A DNA stretch of 64,000 nucleotides, from the NCBI RefSeq assembly GCF_900155425.1, contig NZ_LT700191.1:951097-1015096 (forward strand). The letters run 5' to 3'. The position numbers and the translations under genes were made by a program. This document shows, in pieces, positions 17,589 through 27,183 of this stretch. The notes under the pieces were generated by a model that was not told where the DNA came from, made no database searches, and saw only the letters and a program-made list of their open reading frames with translations. This stretch comes from Parabacteroides massiliensis (GTDB lineage Bacteria > Bacteroidota > Bacteroidia > Bacteroidales > Tannerellaceae). The first letter of the stretch is position 1; each line of letters starts with the position of its first letter.

Positions 17589-19049
17589 TTATTTCTTTAC
17601 CCGATAATCCAATGCCGGCTTGCGATCACCAAGCAACGGTTCATATTTGAAGTCAGCCCCCCGCCGTTTCTCGAACTCGGCCTTGATCTCAGCCAATAGT
17701 TTTGGATTTTGAATCAATTCGATAGCACTGAGCGAAAAGACCTTACCGGCATTAATCAAAGCTTTTGTCCCGATGGTCGTTCCGTCCGATGCCACATTCT
17801 GCCAACTGTGTCCCGCATTGCCCGGAATGAAACCGGCAGTTCCAAAGCTGGCAGTAGGCACATTCCAACTTACATCACCTACATCGGATGAGCCTCCGCC
17901 TGTCGAAGGTTTTTCTTCAGCCAAGGGAGCAACGGTAGCAGCCTGTTCCAATTTTGAGACATCCGTATTCGTTGTCTTGGCAATTGCCTCAGCAAACTTG
18001 CGTTCGCGTTCATCATAAATGACGCCGCCTACCTTCTCCAAACTTTGTTGCAGCACCTCTGATAACTTGCGGTTATGCAGCCGCTCGTAAAAGCCTGCCA
18101 CAATTTCCGGTTCCACGCGTGTCTGTGTGCCGGCTGCAGCCCCCTCGGCAGCTGCGTAGATCCAATCCTTCAGTTGTTTCAGTATTTCACGTTTCGGGCT
18201 GCGGATGTAATAGGATACGCGTGCATATTCGGGGACGACATTGGGGGCAATACCTCCTTCCGGAATAACATAATGGATACGCGATGATGTCGGTACATGT
18301 TCACGGAGCAGATTGACCATATAGTTCAAAGCTTCCACTCCGTCCAATGCCGATCGCCCGAGCCATGGTGTGCCTGCTGCATGAGCCGCTTTTCCATAAA
18401 ACCGGAAATCGACCATTTGGATAGCTGTCCCACTACCCACGCTCACGCCGTTACCTGTCGAGGGATGCCAGTCAAGGACAGCATCGACACCTTTGAACAA
18501 ACCTTCGCGTACTAAATAGACTTTGCCGCCACCGCCCTCTTCTGCCGGGGAGCCGAACACTTTGATGGTTCCCGCATGTTTTGTTTCAGCCAACCACTTA
18601 CTGATAGCAACAGCTCCCGATACGGATCCCACACCAAAGATGTTATGTCCGCATCCATGACCGTTTCCATTCTCAACCAACGGTTTGCGGTAGGGTACCG
18701 TATCTTGAGACAAGCCGGGAAGCGCATCGAACTCAGCCAGGATCCCTATCACGGGGCTTCCGCTACCATACGTGGCAACAAACGCTGTCGGCATTCCTGC
18801 TACACCAGCCTCCACCGTAAAACCGTTCGCTTCCAGATGCTCTTGTAACTGTTTGGAACTCTCTGTCTCGATGAAGCCTAATTCGGGCATTTCCCATATT
18901 TTCTTTTGAAGAGCATCGTACGTGCCGAAGTTCTTGTCCAAATATTCTGTAGCAATGTTCTGTTTGTCATGCTTGTTTTTTTGTTGTGATAAAGCATCTT
19001 GTGCGAACAACAGCCCAAGTAAAATCAATAAACTGACAATTTCTTTCAT
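17589..19049 (-). CDS. Periplasmic M20-family amidohydrolase, AbgB-like
   Basis: Signal peptide (MKEIVSLLILLGLLFAQDALSQ) and an M20 dizinc amidohydrolase of 486 residues. Metal-ligand segments: NGHGCGHNIFGVG, the acidic pair in SPAEEGGGGKVY, VLDWHPSTGNGVSVGSGTA, and a C-terminal His in PGNAGHSWQNVASDGTT. The lid dimerisation domain lies between (FRFYGKAAHAAGTPWLGRSA). It resembles aminobenzoyl-glutamate utilisation protein B and other N-acyl-amino-acid amidohydrolases, but is exported. It lies between an S9 peptidase (60 bases upstream) and an SDF symporter (20 bases downstream), which suggests final cleavage of an acyl-amino acid or small peptide in the periplasm before import. Substrate not provable here. 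Confidence 0.9.
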   Translation of the reverse strand: MKEIVSLLILLGLLFAQDALSQQKNKHDKQNIATEYLDKNFGTYDALQKKIWEMPELGFIETESSKQLQEHLEANGFTVEAGVAGMPTAFVATYGSGSPVIGILAEFDALPGLSQDTVPYRKPLVENGNGHGCGHNIFGVGSVSGAVAISKWLAETKHAGTIKVFGSPAEEGGGGKVYLVREGLFKGVDAVLDWHPSTGNGVSVGSGTAIQMVDFRFYGKAAHAAGTPWLGRSALDGVEALNYMVNLLREHVPTSSRIHYVIPEGGIAPNVVPEYARVSYYIRSPKREILKQLKDWIYAAAEGAAAGTQTRVEPEIVAGFYERLHNRKLSEVLQQSLEKVGGVIYDERERKFAEAIAKTTNTDVSKLEQAATVAPLAEEKPSTGGGSSDVGDVSWNVPTASFGTAGFIPGNAGHSWQNVASDGTTIGTKALINAGKVFSLSAIELIQNPKLLAEIKAEFEKRRGADFKYEPLLGDRKPALDYRVKK

Positions 19050-19109
19050 GACTTATATCCCTTTCTTCTGATTAAGTAATAACTCTTTATAATGAAACAT
19101 TCCGGCAAT

Positions 19110-21086
19110 TTACCGAAGATATTGTTCAAACCACTGCGTGATCTCTTGCAATCTCTTGACCCGGTTCTGCGGCTTGCCTGACCGCGATAATTCATGATTC
19201 TCACCTTTGAATATCACAATACGCGCCGGCACATTGAAGTGACGGAGGGCGCTATACATCTGTATGCCTTCCGGCAGCGGACAACGGTAATCTTCTTCGC
19301 TATGGATAAAAAGCGTAGGAGTTTTTACTCGGTTGGCATATGCCAGTGGGGATTGTTTCCACAAATTCTCATAATTATTCCAAGGGTTACCTCCCGTATA
19401 AGCATATCCAAAAGAATAACCAATGTCACTCAACATTGTAAATGAAATCCAGGAAGAGATGCTCCGTTGCGATGCAGCTGCCCGGAAACGGTCGGTATGC
19501 CCGATAATCCAATTGGTCATTACACCTCCGTAAGAGCCACCGGTTACTCCGATTCGCCTTTTGTCGATGAAGTTCGTTTTCACAATGGTTGTATCTACAA
19601 AACGCATCAAGTCATCATAATCAATATCGCCGAATGCTCCTTTTAAGCGAGCGAACTCATTTCCTCGTCCGTTGCTTCCAGTCGGATTTGTGTATATGAC
19701 AGCATATCCTTTGTTTGCCCAATATTGCATTTCATGAAAAAAAGAAGTTCCGTAAGTGGCTTTCGGACCACCATGAATATCAAGAATCGCAGGATATTTT
19801 CCACCTTCTTCATAGTGAGCGGGAGACAATACGTAACCTCGTAGTTTCACACCGTTGCGATTCGTGAACTCAATGGGCTGTGGAGTGACAACCTGATAGG
19901 AATCCAGCAGGCTGGTATTGATATCGGAAAGTCTGGAGAGCTTTTCTCCTTTGTCCCAATAGTATATCTCTTGTGCACGTGAGGGAACGGAAGCAATTAA
20001 CAAGAATCCTTTCCGATAGGGTATGTATTCATCCACATCAATACTGTCGGGTGTAAGGATGGAGACTTGACTTCCTTTATAATCAACTTGTACCAACGGA
20101 GCATGGTCAATCACTGTTGATACATAGTAAACTCCTTGTTTGTCAGCAAACAATTTGGAATGATTTCCTCCTTTTATATCGCTAATCAAGGAATTGCCAA
20201 CTGAGCAGACATCTCCGTCGTAGAGTTCCTTTGCTTTTCCGTTTGTCAAATCTAATTGATAAAGGGCAGCGTTCTGTTGAGGATTTTCCTCCGAATATTT
20301 CCTCAACGTGAACAAAAGAGTTCCTTCCTTGGTGAAGTTCAATTGACCATAACTGCTGCTATCGGCTACGCTCCATGTTTTCGTATCGAGTGACACAGTG
20401 TTCATCACCAGCAATTTATCATCCGGATAGGTTTTACCAGAATGTTTCCGGAGCACATAACCCAGTTGATGTTTGTCTGGGCTAAGTGCAAGTTCCGATA
20501 CGGAAGCCAATGTGTCAGACAGAAGTGTGACATTTCCCTTGTCGTATTGGTAAAGAACTGTGCGCAGGCCATTTATATCTCCTCTACCGTTACTCCAAAA
20601 AGGAAGTTCTTCGAATATACGATAGTTGTCGGCATTCAAGCCGTCAGCCTGCTTCAATCGGTATTGAGCCGTAAAGAAAAAATGATCGGGTGCGATAAAT
20701 GCCACTTCTTGTACGCAATAAGGCAGCTTTAACCATTCCAAAGCTTCACCATACGCATTGGAAAGACGTTTGAATGTTGTTTCATCCTTTCCTGACTGCC
20801 GTAAGATAATATCATCTCCTTGCAGGCTGAACCAATTGACATCACTTCCCGTAGTCAATTGAATAGTGTTGCCATCTGCTTTCAACTGATAGAGATTGCT
20901 TATATATTTTCCCTGTTTCAAATCTGCCTGTTTGAGTAGGAAAAACAGATTTCCATCCTTTTCTTGCAGCGAGGATATGCTTCGGAGTTTTCCGAAGAAA
21001 TCGACTCCTATGGGGAGTTTCTGGGCAGTGGCATAACCGGCAATAAGCAAAGCGACTGCCGCAAAAAGAACTGCTTTATATTTCAT
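19110..21086 (-). CDS. Exported S9-family prolyl oligopeptidase-like peptidase
   Basis: 658 residues from the ATG at 21086; a TTG two codons upstream is a less likely start. Signal peptide (MKYKAVLFAAVALLIAGYATAQ), an N-terminal beta-propeller (about 30-400), then an alpha/beta-hydrolase domain with the nucleophile in GVTGGSYGGVMTNW, the Asp region in FIHSEEDYRCPLPEG and the His in FKGENHELSRSG. This is the dipeptidyl-peptidase IV/acylaminoacyl-peptidase type. Such enzymes trim oligopeptides, often from the N-terminus. Operon position between SusD and an AbgB-like amidohydrolase supports a peptide-utilisation role. Confidence 0.94.
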   Translation of the reverse strand: MKYKAVLFAAVALLIAGYATAQKLPIGVDFFGKLRSISSLQEKDGNLFFLLKQADLKQGKYISNLYQLKADGNTIQLTTGSDVNWFSLQGDDIILRQSGKDETTFKRLSNAYGEALEWLKLPYCVQEVAFIAPDHFFFTAQYRLKQADGLNADNYRIFEELPFWSNGRGDINGLRTVLYQYDKGNVTLLSDTLASVSELALSPDKHQLGYVLRKHSGKTYPDDKLLVMNTVSLDTKTWSVADSSSYGQLNFTKEGTLLFTLRKYSEENPQQNAALYQLDLTNGKAKELYDGDVCSVGNSLISDIKGGNHSKLFADKQGVYYVSTVIDHAPLVQVDYKGSQVSILTPDSIDVDEYIPYRKGFLLIASVPSRAQEIYYWDKGEKLSRLSDINTSLLDSYQVVTPQPIEFTNRNGVKLRGYVLSPAHYEEGGKYPAILDIHGGPKATYGTSFFHEMQYWANKGYAVIYTNPTGSNGRGNEFARLKGAFGDIDYDDLMRFVDTTIVKTNFIDKRRIGVTGGSYGGVMTNWIIGHTDRFRAAASQRSISSWISFTMLSDIGYSFGYAYTGGNPWNNYENLWKQSPLAYANRVKTPTLFIHSEEDYRCPLPEGIQMYSALRHFNVPARIVIFKGENHELSRSGKPQNRVKRLQEITQWFEQYLR

Positions 21087-21125
21087 TATCAATCAATTAT
21101 TAAAACAGTAAAACAATCTGCCATT

Positions 21126-22679
21126 TCATTCATAAGAAGCATAAGGGTTTGCTCCCGTCTTAGCCTCGTCATACCCATCATATCCCCAGTTTTGCCACAG
21201 CCCTTCCGGGTTGAGGTCGCGTTGAGCTTGAGGAATGGGATAGCGGTAATGCTTCAGCCCGATGGTCTGCTTGTTGTATTGGAGATCCTGCGCTACCGTG
21301 CTGTTCTTGATTGTCTTTACAAGGATGCGCCAACGTACAAGGTCGAGCCAATGCTTCTGTTCATAAACAAACTCCCACGTACGTTCTTGTTGGATCGCTT
21401 TCTTGAACCCTTCATAGTCCAACCCCTTCTTCAGATCATGTGTGGATGTTGCTGTCACGGGGAAACTCCGGAATGCACGTCGGCGCACTTGATTAATCGC
21501 CTCGTATGCATCCGCATTGGGTGCCCCGTCTCGTTCGTTGATAGCTTCCGCCTTTACGAGCAGCACCTCCGCGTAGCGTAGGATGCTACGGTTGATGTTC
21601 CGGTTGTTGGCGCTTGCCTGCGGATCACCGGCATCTATGTATTTACGAAAGCGAGGGAGTTTGAAATGATAGTAAGTCCCGGTCTCCGGATTGTAGAGCG
21701 AGTCGGCAAAAGAGCCTTCGCGGCGTTGATCGCCAACCTCGTAAGAATCGACCACGTCGCGATTGGCGGGAACCACATGGGGCAATTCATCTGAAAACCC
21801 GCTGGAGAAGGCGCAGTGGCAAAGATGGTTGCCACCAGTCCCATCGGCAGCCGAACCGGTATCGTGCTGTGTGGCGAAGATGCTCTCTTTCCCATTACGG
21901 TTGCCGTTGTCCCAGTTGGCAAGGAAGTTCTCCTCCAGTTCATAGCCAGTCACGAGGTTGGCTGCTTCCACAGCTTGGGCATACTTTTCTTTTCTACCGG
22001 TGTCATCGAGCGTAGGGGAAACCTGCCCCCATGTCAGCAAGACTTTGGAAAGAAGCGCATAAGCAGCGCCTTGTGTTGCCCGTCCTTTGTCGGCAGAGGA
22101 ATAAGAACTGACCACGGGTAGCTTTTCTGCTGCGTCACGCAAGTCTGCTACGATCTGTTCATATACTTTGTCAATGGGCTGGCGCGACACTCCGCTTCCC
22201 TCAATGTTATGGAGGACTATCGGGAAATCCCCCCAGAACTGCACTGCATAGTTCAGGTAGTAGGCACGGAGGAAACGTGCTTCGCCAATGACGCGTGTTT
22301 GTGTTGGGAGTGAAATGCGTTCATTGTCCCGAACATTGTCGATGGCATCGTTGGCGGCAGCGATGCCATGGTTGAGGTCACGCCACATGCCAGTAATATA
22401 ACTGTTGTTTCCATCCCATTTCAGAAGTCCCAACAGGCCACCTCCACCGTTAGGGTTCTCTCCTGAGATGGTCGTTTCCGTCACCAAATCAGTCATGTAT
22501 CCGAAAGCCGTACTTTTGTTGACATTAACTTGGTAAGCGGCATTCACCAGTGCAATGGCATCTTCATCGCTTGCCGGAAGGTTACCCTGAGCCAGTACAC
22601 CGATCGGTGTCTGTTCCAAGGAGTCGGAGCAGGAAGCAAGGCCTGCAGCGACAAGAAGACTATATATAATCTTTTTCAT
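21126..22679 (-). CDS. SusD/RagB-family outer-membrane nutrient-binding lipoprotein
   Basis: 517 residues with a lipobox at about residue 17 (VAAGLASCSDSLEQTPIG), so a surface or outer-membrane lipoprotein. It has the SusD layout: N-terminal helical TPR-like part (VIGEARFLRAYYLNYAVQFW, the usual RFLRA segment), a central region, and the C-terminal RagB-type closing segment (YPIPQAQRDLNPEGLWQNWG). It caps the adjacent SusC barrel, 30 bases upstream in the operon. The ligand is likely peptide-like rather than glycan because no glycoside hydrolase is nearby and the operon encodes peptidases. Confidence 0.96.
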   Translation of the reverse strand: MKKIIYSLLVAAGLASCSDSLEQTPIGVLAQGNLPASDEDAIALVNAAYQVNVNKSTAFGYMTDLVTETTISGENPNGGGGLLGLLKWDGNNSYITGMWRDLNHGIAAANDAIDNVRDNERISLPTQTRVIGEARFLRAYYLNYAVQFWGDFPIVLHNIEGSGVSRQPIDKVYEQIVADLRDAAEKLPVVSSYSSADKGRATQGAAYALLSKVLLTWGQVSPTLDDTGRKEKYAQAVEAANLVTGYELEENFLANWDNGNRNGKESIFATQHDTGSAADGTGGNHLCHCAFSSGFSDELPHVVPANRDVVDSYEVGDQRREGSFADSLYNPETGTYYHFKLPRFRKYIDAGDPQASANNRNINRSILRYAEVLLVKAEAINERDGAPNADAYEAINQVRRRAFRSFPVTATSTHDLKKGLDYEGFKKAIQQERTWEFVYEQKHWLDLVRWRILVKTIKNSTVAQDLQYNKQTIGLKHYRYPIPQAQRDLNPEGLWQNWGYDGYDEAKTGANPYASYE

Positions 22680-22709
22680 CTCAATCTACAGTTTTCATTT
22701 TTAAATATA

Positions 22710-25700
22710 TTAATAGGAGATATTCACACCGACTGTATAGGTGCGTGCTGTGGGGTAGGCTCCTGCATCTATTCCGCTCGCTACTTCCGGATCATATCCT
22801 TTGTATCCGGTAAAGGTAAGCAGGTTCTGCCCGCTGACAAACAGGCGGAGACGTGAATTCTGCGTTGTACCGATACGGACAGGCAACGTGTAACTCAAAG
22901 TCACATTCTTCAGCCGCAAATAGGAGGCATCTTCCACGAACCGGCTATCCAGATAGTTGGTATAGTTGTTGGAAGCATGCGCCTTGGGAATCGTGTTGGA
23001 AGGATTGGTTTCCGACCAGCGGTTTAGCAAAGCCGTAGAAACATTGTAGCTGGTACTCGCTGTCTCCAGTCGTTGACGTAAGCTGTTATACACCTCGTTT
23101 CCTTGGCTGCCCTGAAAGGCGGCAAAAAGACTCCATCGCTTGTAATTCAGGGTAGTCGAGAAACCGTATGTGAAATCCGGCTGGATAGAACCGAGTATGA
23201 CGCGGTCGTTGTCTTGGTCGATCTCTCCGTCGCCATTCTGGTCTACAAACTTGGCATCTCCATATTCTACCTCCGGTTTGGGCGAAGGCGAGGGAACCTT
23301 GCTCAGGTCATCACCTTTCTGCACGACACCGTCAAATTGCCATCCATAGAATGAACCGAGGGATTCTCCGGTTTTAATGATGGTATACGTATTCTTGATG
23401 GAGGCGAGTGAACCGATATTCGTAACCTCATTCTTGTTATGGGCGATGTTTGCGGAGAGATTCCATGACAGCTCTTTGGTGTCGATCAGTAATGCATTTA
23501 CCGCAAACTCTACCCCCCGGTTCTCCACATTGCCGACATTCCGAAGCTGGGAAGAGAATCCGGTAGTCTCCTCCACGGGAATATTGAGTAGCAGGTCGCT
23601 TGTCTTCTTGCTGTAATAATCGAATATGAAGTTAAGCCGCTGCTTCAGGATGCTTAGGTCGAAACCTACATTATACTGGGTAGTCGACTCCCATTTCAGG
23701 TCCGGATTATCCAGATTATTACGCACATAGCCTGTATTGCCGACACCTCCGAAGTAGTAGCGTACGGTCCCATAAGTGGAAAGGAAGCTGTAGTCACCGA
23801 TCTCCTGATTACCTACTGTACCTACGCTGGCTCGCAGCTTCAGTTTGTCGACAACCGGGTTCTCTTTCAGGAAATGTTCCTCTTCCAAGTTCCAGGCAAG
23901 CCCCAACGATGGGAACCATCCCCACTTCTTGTTGGCAGCAAAACGGCTGGAACCATCGGCTCGCAATGTTGCTGTCAGGTTATAACGTTCAAGCAGCGTA
24001 TAGTTGACACGTGCCAGTACCGAATGGAGGGTTGACTTCGAACCGCCCGATATAGGAGGAACCAACAAGGAACCGGTCTGTAGGCTGTGATACCCCAATG
24101 TTTCATTGGCAAACTTCTCTGCCGAAGCGGTGGCATATTCTATGTCTGTAACTTGCGATGTATATCCACCCAAGACGTTGAAAGCATGGATACCTATGTT
24201 CTTATTCCATGTCAATGTAGCCTCATATTGGTAAGAGTCATAACGTTTGTTGCCCACTGTTCCATAGCCACCCACCGTGATGCCTGCGGCAGAGGTAGAC
24301 GGGGCGTAATAATTCTGGGTCGTATTCACCAAGTTGGTGGCAGCACTCAATTTCAATGTCAATTCCGGAATGATACGCCATTGTGCGAAAGCATTGCCCA
24401 ACAAATTGTTCGTCTTGGTCTCAGAAGTCACCTCAGTCAAATCGGCAATCGCATTCGGAGTCTGGCCTCCCACACGGATATCGCCTACCTCATAGGGATT
24501 GGCAAAGTTGTAACTTCCATCGGCATTATAAATAGGAACTGCCCGGGGAATACGTACTACATATTCAAAAGCATTGCTATTGCCACCCACATAAGAGCTA
24601 TAGCTGTTGAAATCGGTAATACCGTTCTGTATCGCCTTACCTGCCGTGATGTTCACTCCGACCGTAAAATTATCAAAGAGATCCCTTTCCAGATTGACAC
24701 GCCCCGTGTACCGCTTGAAACCGGTATTGAGCAGGATACCATCCTGGTCGCTGAAGTTGCCGCTGATGAGGTAGCGTGTCTTCTCATCACCGCCACTGAT
24801 GCTCAACTGATGGTTCTGAGTCGTGGCAGTGCGCAAGGCGGCGTCCTGCCAATCAGCTCCTGCTCCCCAAGCCGATACGATTTCGTCCGTAAGCCCCGAA
24901 GTACTTAGTTGATTCGGCGTGGCAATCTCCAGATACAGGCGCCCCCAATCATCCGCCCTCATCAGGTCGAGCTTTTTGCGGGCGGTCTGCCAACCGATAC
25001 TGTATTGGTATTCAATATTGTTCTTGCCCTTCTTTCCACTGCGGGTCGTAATGATAATCACGCCATTCGCTCCACGGCTCCCATAGATGGCGGCAGCCGA
25101 TACATCCTTCAGTACCTCAATACTCTCTATGTCACTGGGGTTAATGGCAGCCAGCGGATTGAAGTCGGACGTGGCACGGGTGACTCCCGTGTTAGTGGTT
25201 GCATTGTCATTGTATATCAGCATGCCGTCTATCACATAAAGTGGTTCATTCTTGCCTGTGATGGAGTTACCTCCACGTATGCGCAAACTTGATGATGCAC
25301 CCGGAAGACCTGAACTTTGTGAGACATTCAATCCGGATACAGCTCCGCCCAACAGATTGTCGAATGAGGTTGTCACCTGTTTCAAAGCCTCTTTTCCTAC
25401 CGAGGCGATGGCGCCTGTCAGTTCTTTCCGTTTTTGGGTGCCATAACCCACCACTACAACCTCTTGCAGTATGCCTGTTGCTTCACTCAACGCGATGACA
25501 ACCGGTTCGCTGTTATCATACACATCTATCTGTTGTTCGCGATAACCGATAAAGTTCACTTGGAGAGTAGCGGGTAACTCTTTTACTTCGAGTTCGAAAT
25601 TTCCATCCAAATCGGTTAAAGAACCTGTTTTTTCATTGACTACGGATATGGACGCACTTATTACAGGTTCATTGTCGAACGCATCCACCACCTTGCCACT

Positions 25701-25778
25701 GATCCGGGTTTGCGCAAAAGCGTCTCCTGCTATCCCGCCAGCCAGCAAGACAGCCCATAAACGATATATGATTTGCAT
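22710..25778 (-). CDS. SusC/RagA-family TonB-linked outer-membrane transporter
   Basis: 1022 residues: signal peptide (MQIIYRLWAVLLAGGIAGDAFAQ), a CarboxypepD-regulatory-like domain (ISGKVVDAFDNEPVISASIS), a TonB box and SusC start of plug (LQEVVVVGYGTQKRKELTGA), a plug with YVIDGMLIYND and SIEVLKDVSAAAIYGSRGAN, then a 22-strand-type barrel ending in the aromatic C-terminus YTVGVNISY. Imports the ligand captured by SusD using TonB energy. Second gene of the operon, 57 bases after the PstS-like gene. Confidence 0.97.
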   Translation of the reverse strand: MQIIYRLWAVLLAGGIAGDAFAQTRISGKVVDAFDNEPVISASISVVNEKTGSLTDLDGNFELEVKELPATLQVNFIGYREQQIDVYDNSEPVVIALSEATGILQEVVVVGYGTQKRKELTGAIASVGKEALKQVTTSFDNLLGGAVSGLNVSQSSGLPGASSSLRIRGGNSITGKNEPLYVIDGMLIYNDNATTNTGVTRATSDFNPLAAINPSDIESIEVLKDVSAAAIYGSRGANGVIIITTRSGKKGKNNIEYQYSIGWQTARKKLDLMRADDWGRLYLEIATPNQLSTSGLTDEIVSAWGAGADWQDAALRTATTQNHQLSISGGDEKTRYLISGNFSDQDGILLNTGFKRYTGRVNLERDLFDNFTVGVNITAGKAIQNGITDFNSYSSYVGGNSNAFEYVVRIPRAVPIYNADGSYNFANPYEVGDIRVGGQTPNAIADLTEVTSETKTNNLLGNAFAQWRIIPELTLKLSAATNLVNTTQNYYAPSTSAAGITVGGYGTVGNKRYDSYQYEATLTWNKNIGIHAFNVLGGYTSQVTDIEYATASAEKFANETLGYHSLQTGSLLVPPISGGSKSTLHSVLARVNYTLLERYNLTATLRADGSSRFAANKKWGWFPSLGLAWNLEEEHFLKENPVVDKLKLRASVGTVGNQEIGDYSFLSTYGTVRYYFGGVGNTGYVRNNLDNPDLKWESTTQYNVGFDLSILKQRLNFIFDYYSKKTSDLLLNIPVEETTGFSSQLRNVGNVENRGVEFAVNALLIDTKELSWNLSANIAHNKNEVTNIGSLASIKNTYTIIKTGESLGSFYGWQFDGVVQKGDDLSKVPSPSPKPEVEYGDAKFVDQNGDGEIDQDNDRVILGSIQPDFTYGFSTTLNYKRWSLFAAFQGSQGNEVYNSLRQRLETASTSYNVSTALLNRWSETNPSNTIPKAHASNNYTNYLDSRFVEDASYLRLKNVTLSYTLPVRIGTTQNSRLRLFVSGQNLLTFTGYKGYDPEVASGIDAGAYPTARTYTVGVNISY

Positions 25779-25835
25779 ATTGAATTTCTTTTTTAATTCA
25801 TACTTGGATTACAATATTCTTTCCGGGACATATTG

Positions 25836-26765
25836 TCATCGACCGGTCAATAAATTCCCCTCCAACTGCTTCTGTTCCTTACGGACCGACTTCTCATCCA
25901 GGGTGAGAAAGCCAAATCTATGGTTATATTGCTGTCCTTCATTAACAATCCACCGCAAGAAATCGGCAACAGAAGCTCTGTCACTATAAGCAAATCCTAC
26001 TTTAGACAGGGGGATCAAAGCTACGTCATTGTTTTCCAACAGTTGCAATGTCTCATCCAAATTGCCATTATCCAGCACCTCTCTTTGTTCCTTTTTGATG
26101 TCCAGCGGAATCAAGAACAGGCGAGGCTTCAACTTGCGATTCTGAAGGTCGAATATGTAAGCCAGATTATTGAAGGTAACCCCGGTATGATCCTTGTTGA
26201 TGGCGGTGAGCAGATAAAGGTCGTCTCCCACAATACGCTTGCCACGGAACTGGGAAACCTGATATCCGAAATAGGAAGCGAAAGCATTCGCTCCTGAGAT
26301 ACGGCCTATACCGGAATAAACCGTCAGTTCTTCATATGGGGAAATTTCCTTGCGATCATTTCCTACCTTCTGCAAGATATCTTTCTGAAAAAACAAATCC
26401 TTCAGTTCCTTCTCATCAAGGCGCTTACGGGAGAGTTTCTCGTACAGAGGATTTTCGGTGGTAGTAACGGGAAGCAGCGCATAGCGTCCTACATAGGTGA
26501 TGTGCCTCTCGTTGTTGCCTTCAGGAGTTTCAGAAACGAATTCGAGATCGGCCTTTCCCTTATTCACATCCACAATCCGGAGCTGTAGCTCCGGATGTGC
26601 TTCCTTATATTTTTTGATCCAAGTTTCCACCAACCCGCTGCCAAACTTGGGTATGGCGACGGTAATAACTTCTTGAGACTTGTCAGCCGCATATGTAGAA
26701 GGAAAAACAGCCAACAAAACTATAATGAAGATGTATCTGAAAAAAAACTTTATATTTGTAGTCAT
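25836..26765 (-). CDS. PstS-like periplasmic substrate-binding protein, first gene of the SusCD operon
   Basis: 309 residues with a signal segment (FFRYIFIIVLLAVFPSTYAA) and a type II periplasmic-binding fold resembling phosphate-binding PstS-like proteins: ITVAIPKFGSGLVETWIKKY at the start, VGRYALLPVTTTENPLYEKL, ELKDLFFQKDI, YSGIGRISGANAFASYFGYQ, and VALIPLSKVGFAYSDRASVA. No ABC transporter genes are nearby, so it probably does not feed a classical importer. It leads the transcript that encodes SusC, SusD, two peptidases and a symporter, and may serve as a ligand receptor or regulator of this uptake locus. Ligand unknown; phosphate itself seems unlikely. Confidence 0.75.
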   Translation of the reverse strand: MTTNIKFFFRYIFIIVLLAVFPSTYAADKSQEVITVAIPKFGSGLVETWIKKYKEAHPELQLRIVDVNKGKADLEFVSETPEGNNERHITYVGRYALLPVTTTENPLYEKLSRKRLDEKELKDLFFQKDILQKVGNDRKEISPYEELTVYSGIGRISGANAFASYFGYQVSQFRGKRIVGDDLYLLTAINKDHTGVTFNNLAYIFDLQNRKLKPRLFLIPLDIKKEQREVLDNGNLDETLQLLENNDVALIPLSKVGFAYSDRASVADFLRWIVNEGQQYNHRFGFLTLDEKSVRKEQKQLEGNLLTGR

Positions 26766-26998
26766 AGCGATTATTCTTTAGTGTATGATGATTATTTTAT
26801 CTGATGTATATATATAATAGAAAGGACGCATCCCTCCATGATTCATAGCTGTGCCTGGCGGCACATTCGCATACAGACATGGCTACAGACATAGGTTGTC
26901 TGCCACCGGGACTGGTTTAACTTTCTGCTTCTTTCCATCTCTTTACCTTTTACCTTAAACACAATAACCATTATCAACTTTTATGATGTATTAAAAAT
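26766..26998 (-). other. Long structured 5' leader of the six-gene operon
   Basis: About 230 bases of transcript precede the first start codon. On the + strand the region contains GTGCC-TGGC-GGCAC (26851-26864), AGACA-TAGGT-TGTCT (26887-26901) and a direct repeat TACAGACAT (26872 and 26884). In RNA sense it begins with an A/G-rich run then CCAGTCCCGGTGGCAGACA. No known riboswitch core (SAM, cobalamin, TPP) could be matched by eye. A cis-regulatory RNA is plausible. Confidence 0.45.
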
Positions 26999-27003
26999 AT
27001 AGT

Positions 27004-27035
27004 GCAAAGATAAACCGGAGCCGAAAGTCACTCAA
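27004..27035 (-). promoter_or_regulatory. Canonical promoter (TTG, 20 nt, TATCTTTGC) of the peptide-uptake operon
   Basis: On the minus strand TTG (27033-27035) is followed after 20 bases by TATCTTTGC (27004-27012). From here up to 27183 I see only a short palindrome ATACCGCATCTGCGGTAT near 27060 and no gene. Confidence 0.75.
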
Positions 27036-27183
27036 TACCACTCAGACGGCATTTTGCATACCGCATCTGCGGTATTTATACTCTCGGCGGGCCTGCGCTG
27101 CTTCCAGCCCCCATCATAAAACCAAAGTTTTCAATCGCCCCCAATACATTGAGGATAAACACTTGGCAATATCTCAAAAGTGG

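Noticed and set aside
26766..26998. SAM or cobalamin riboswitch
   Set aside because: The conserved core segments of both classes could not be found on either strand.
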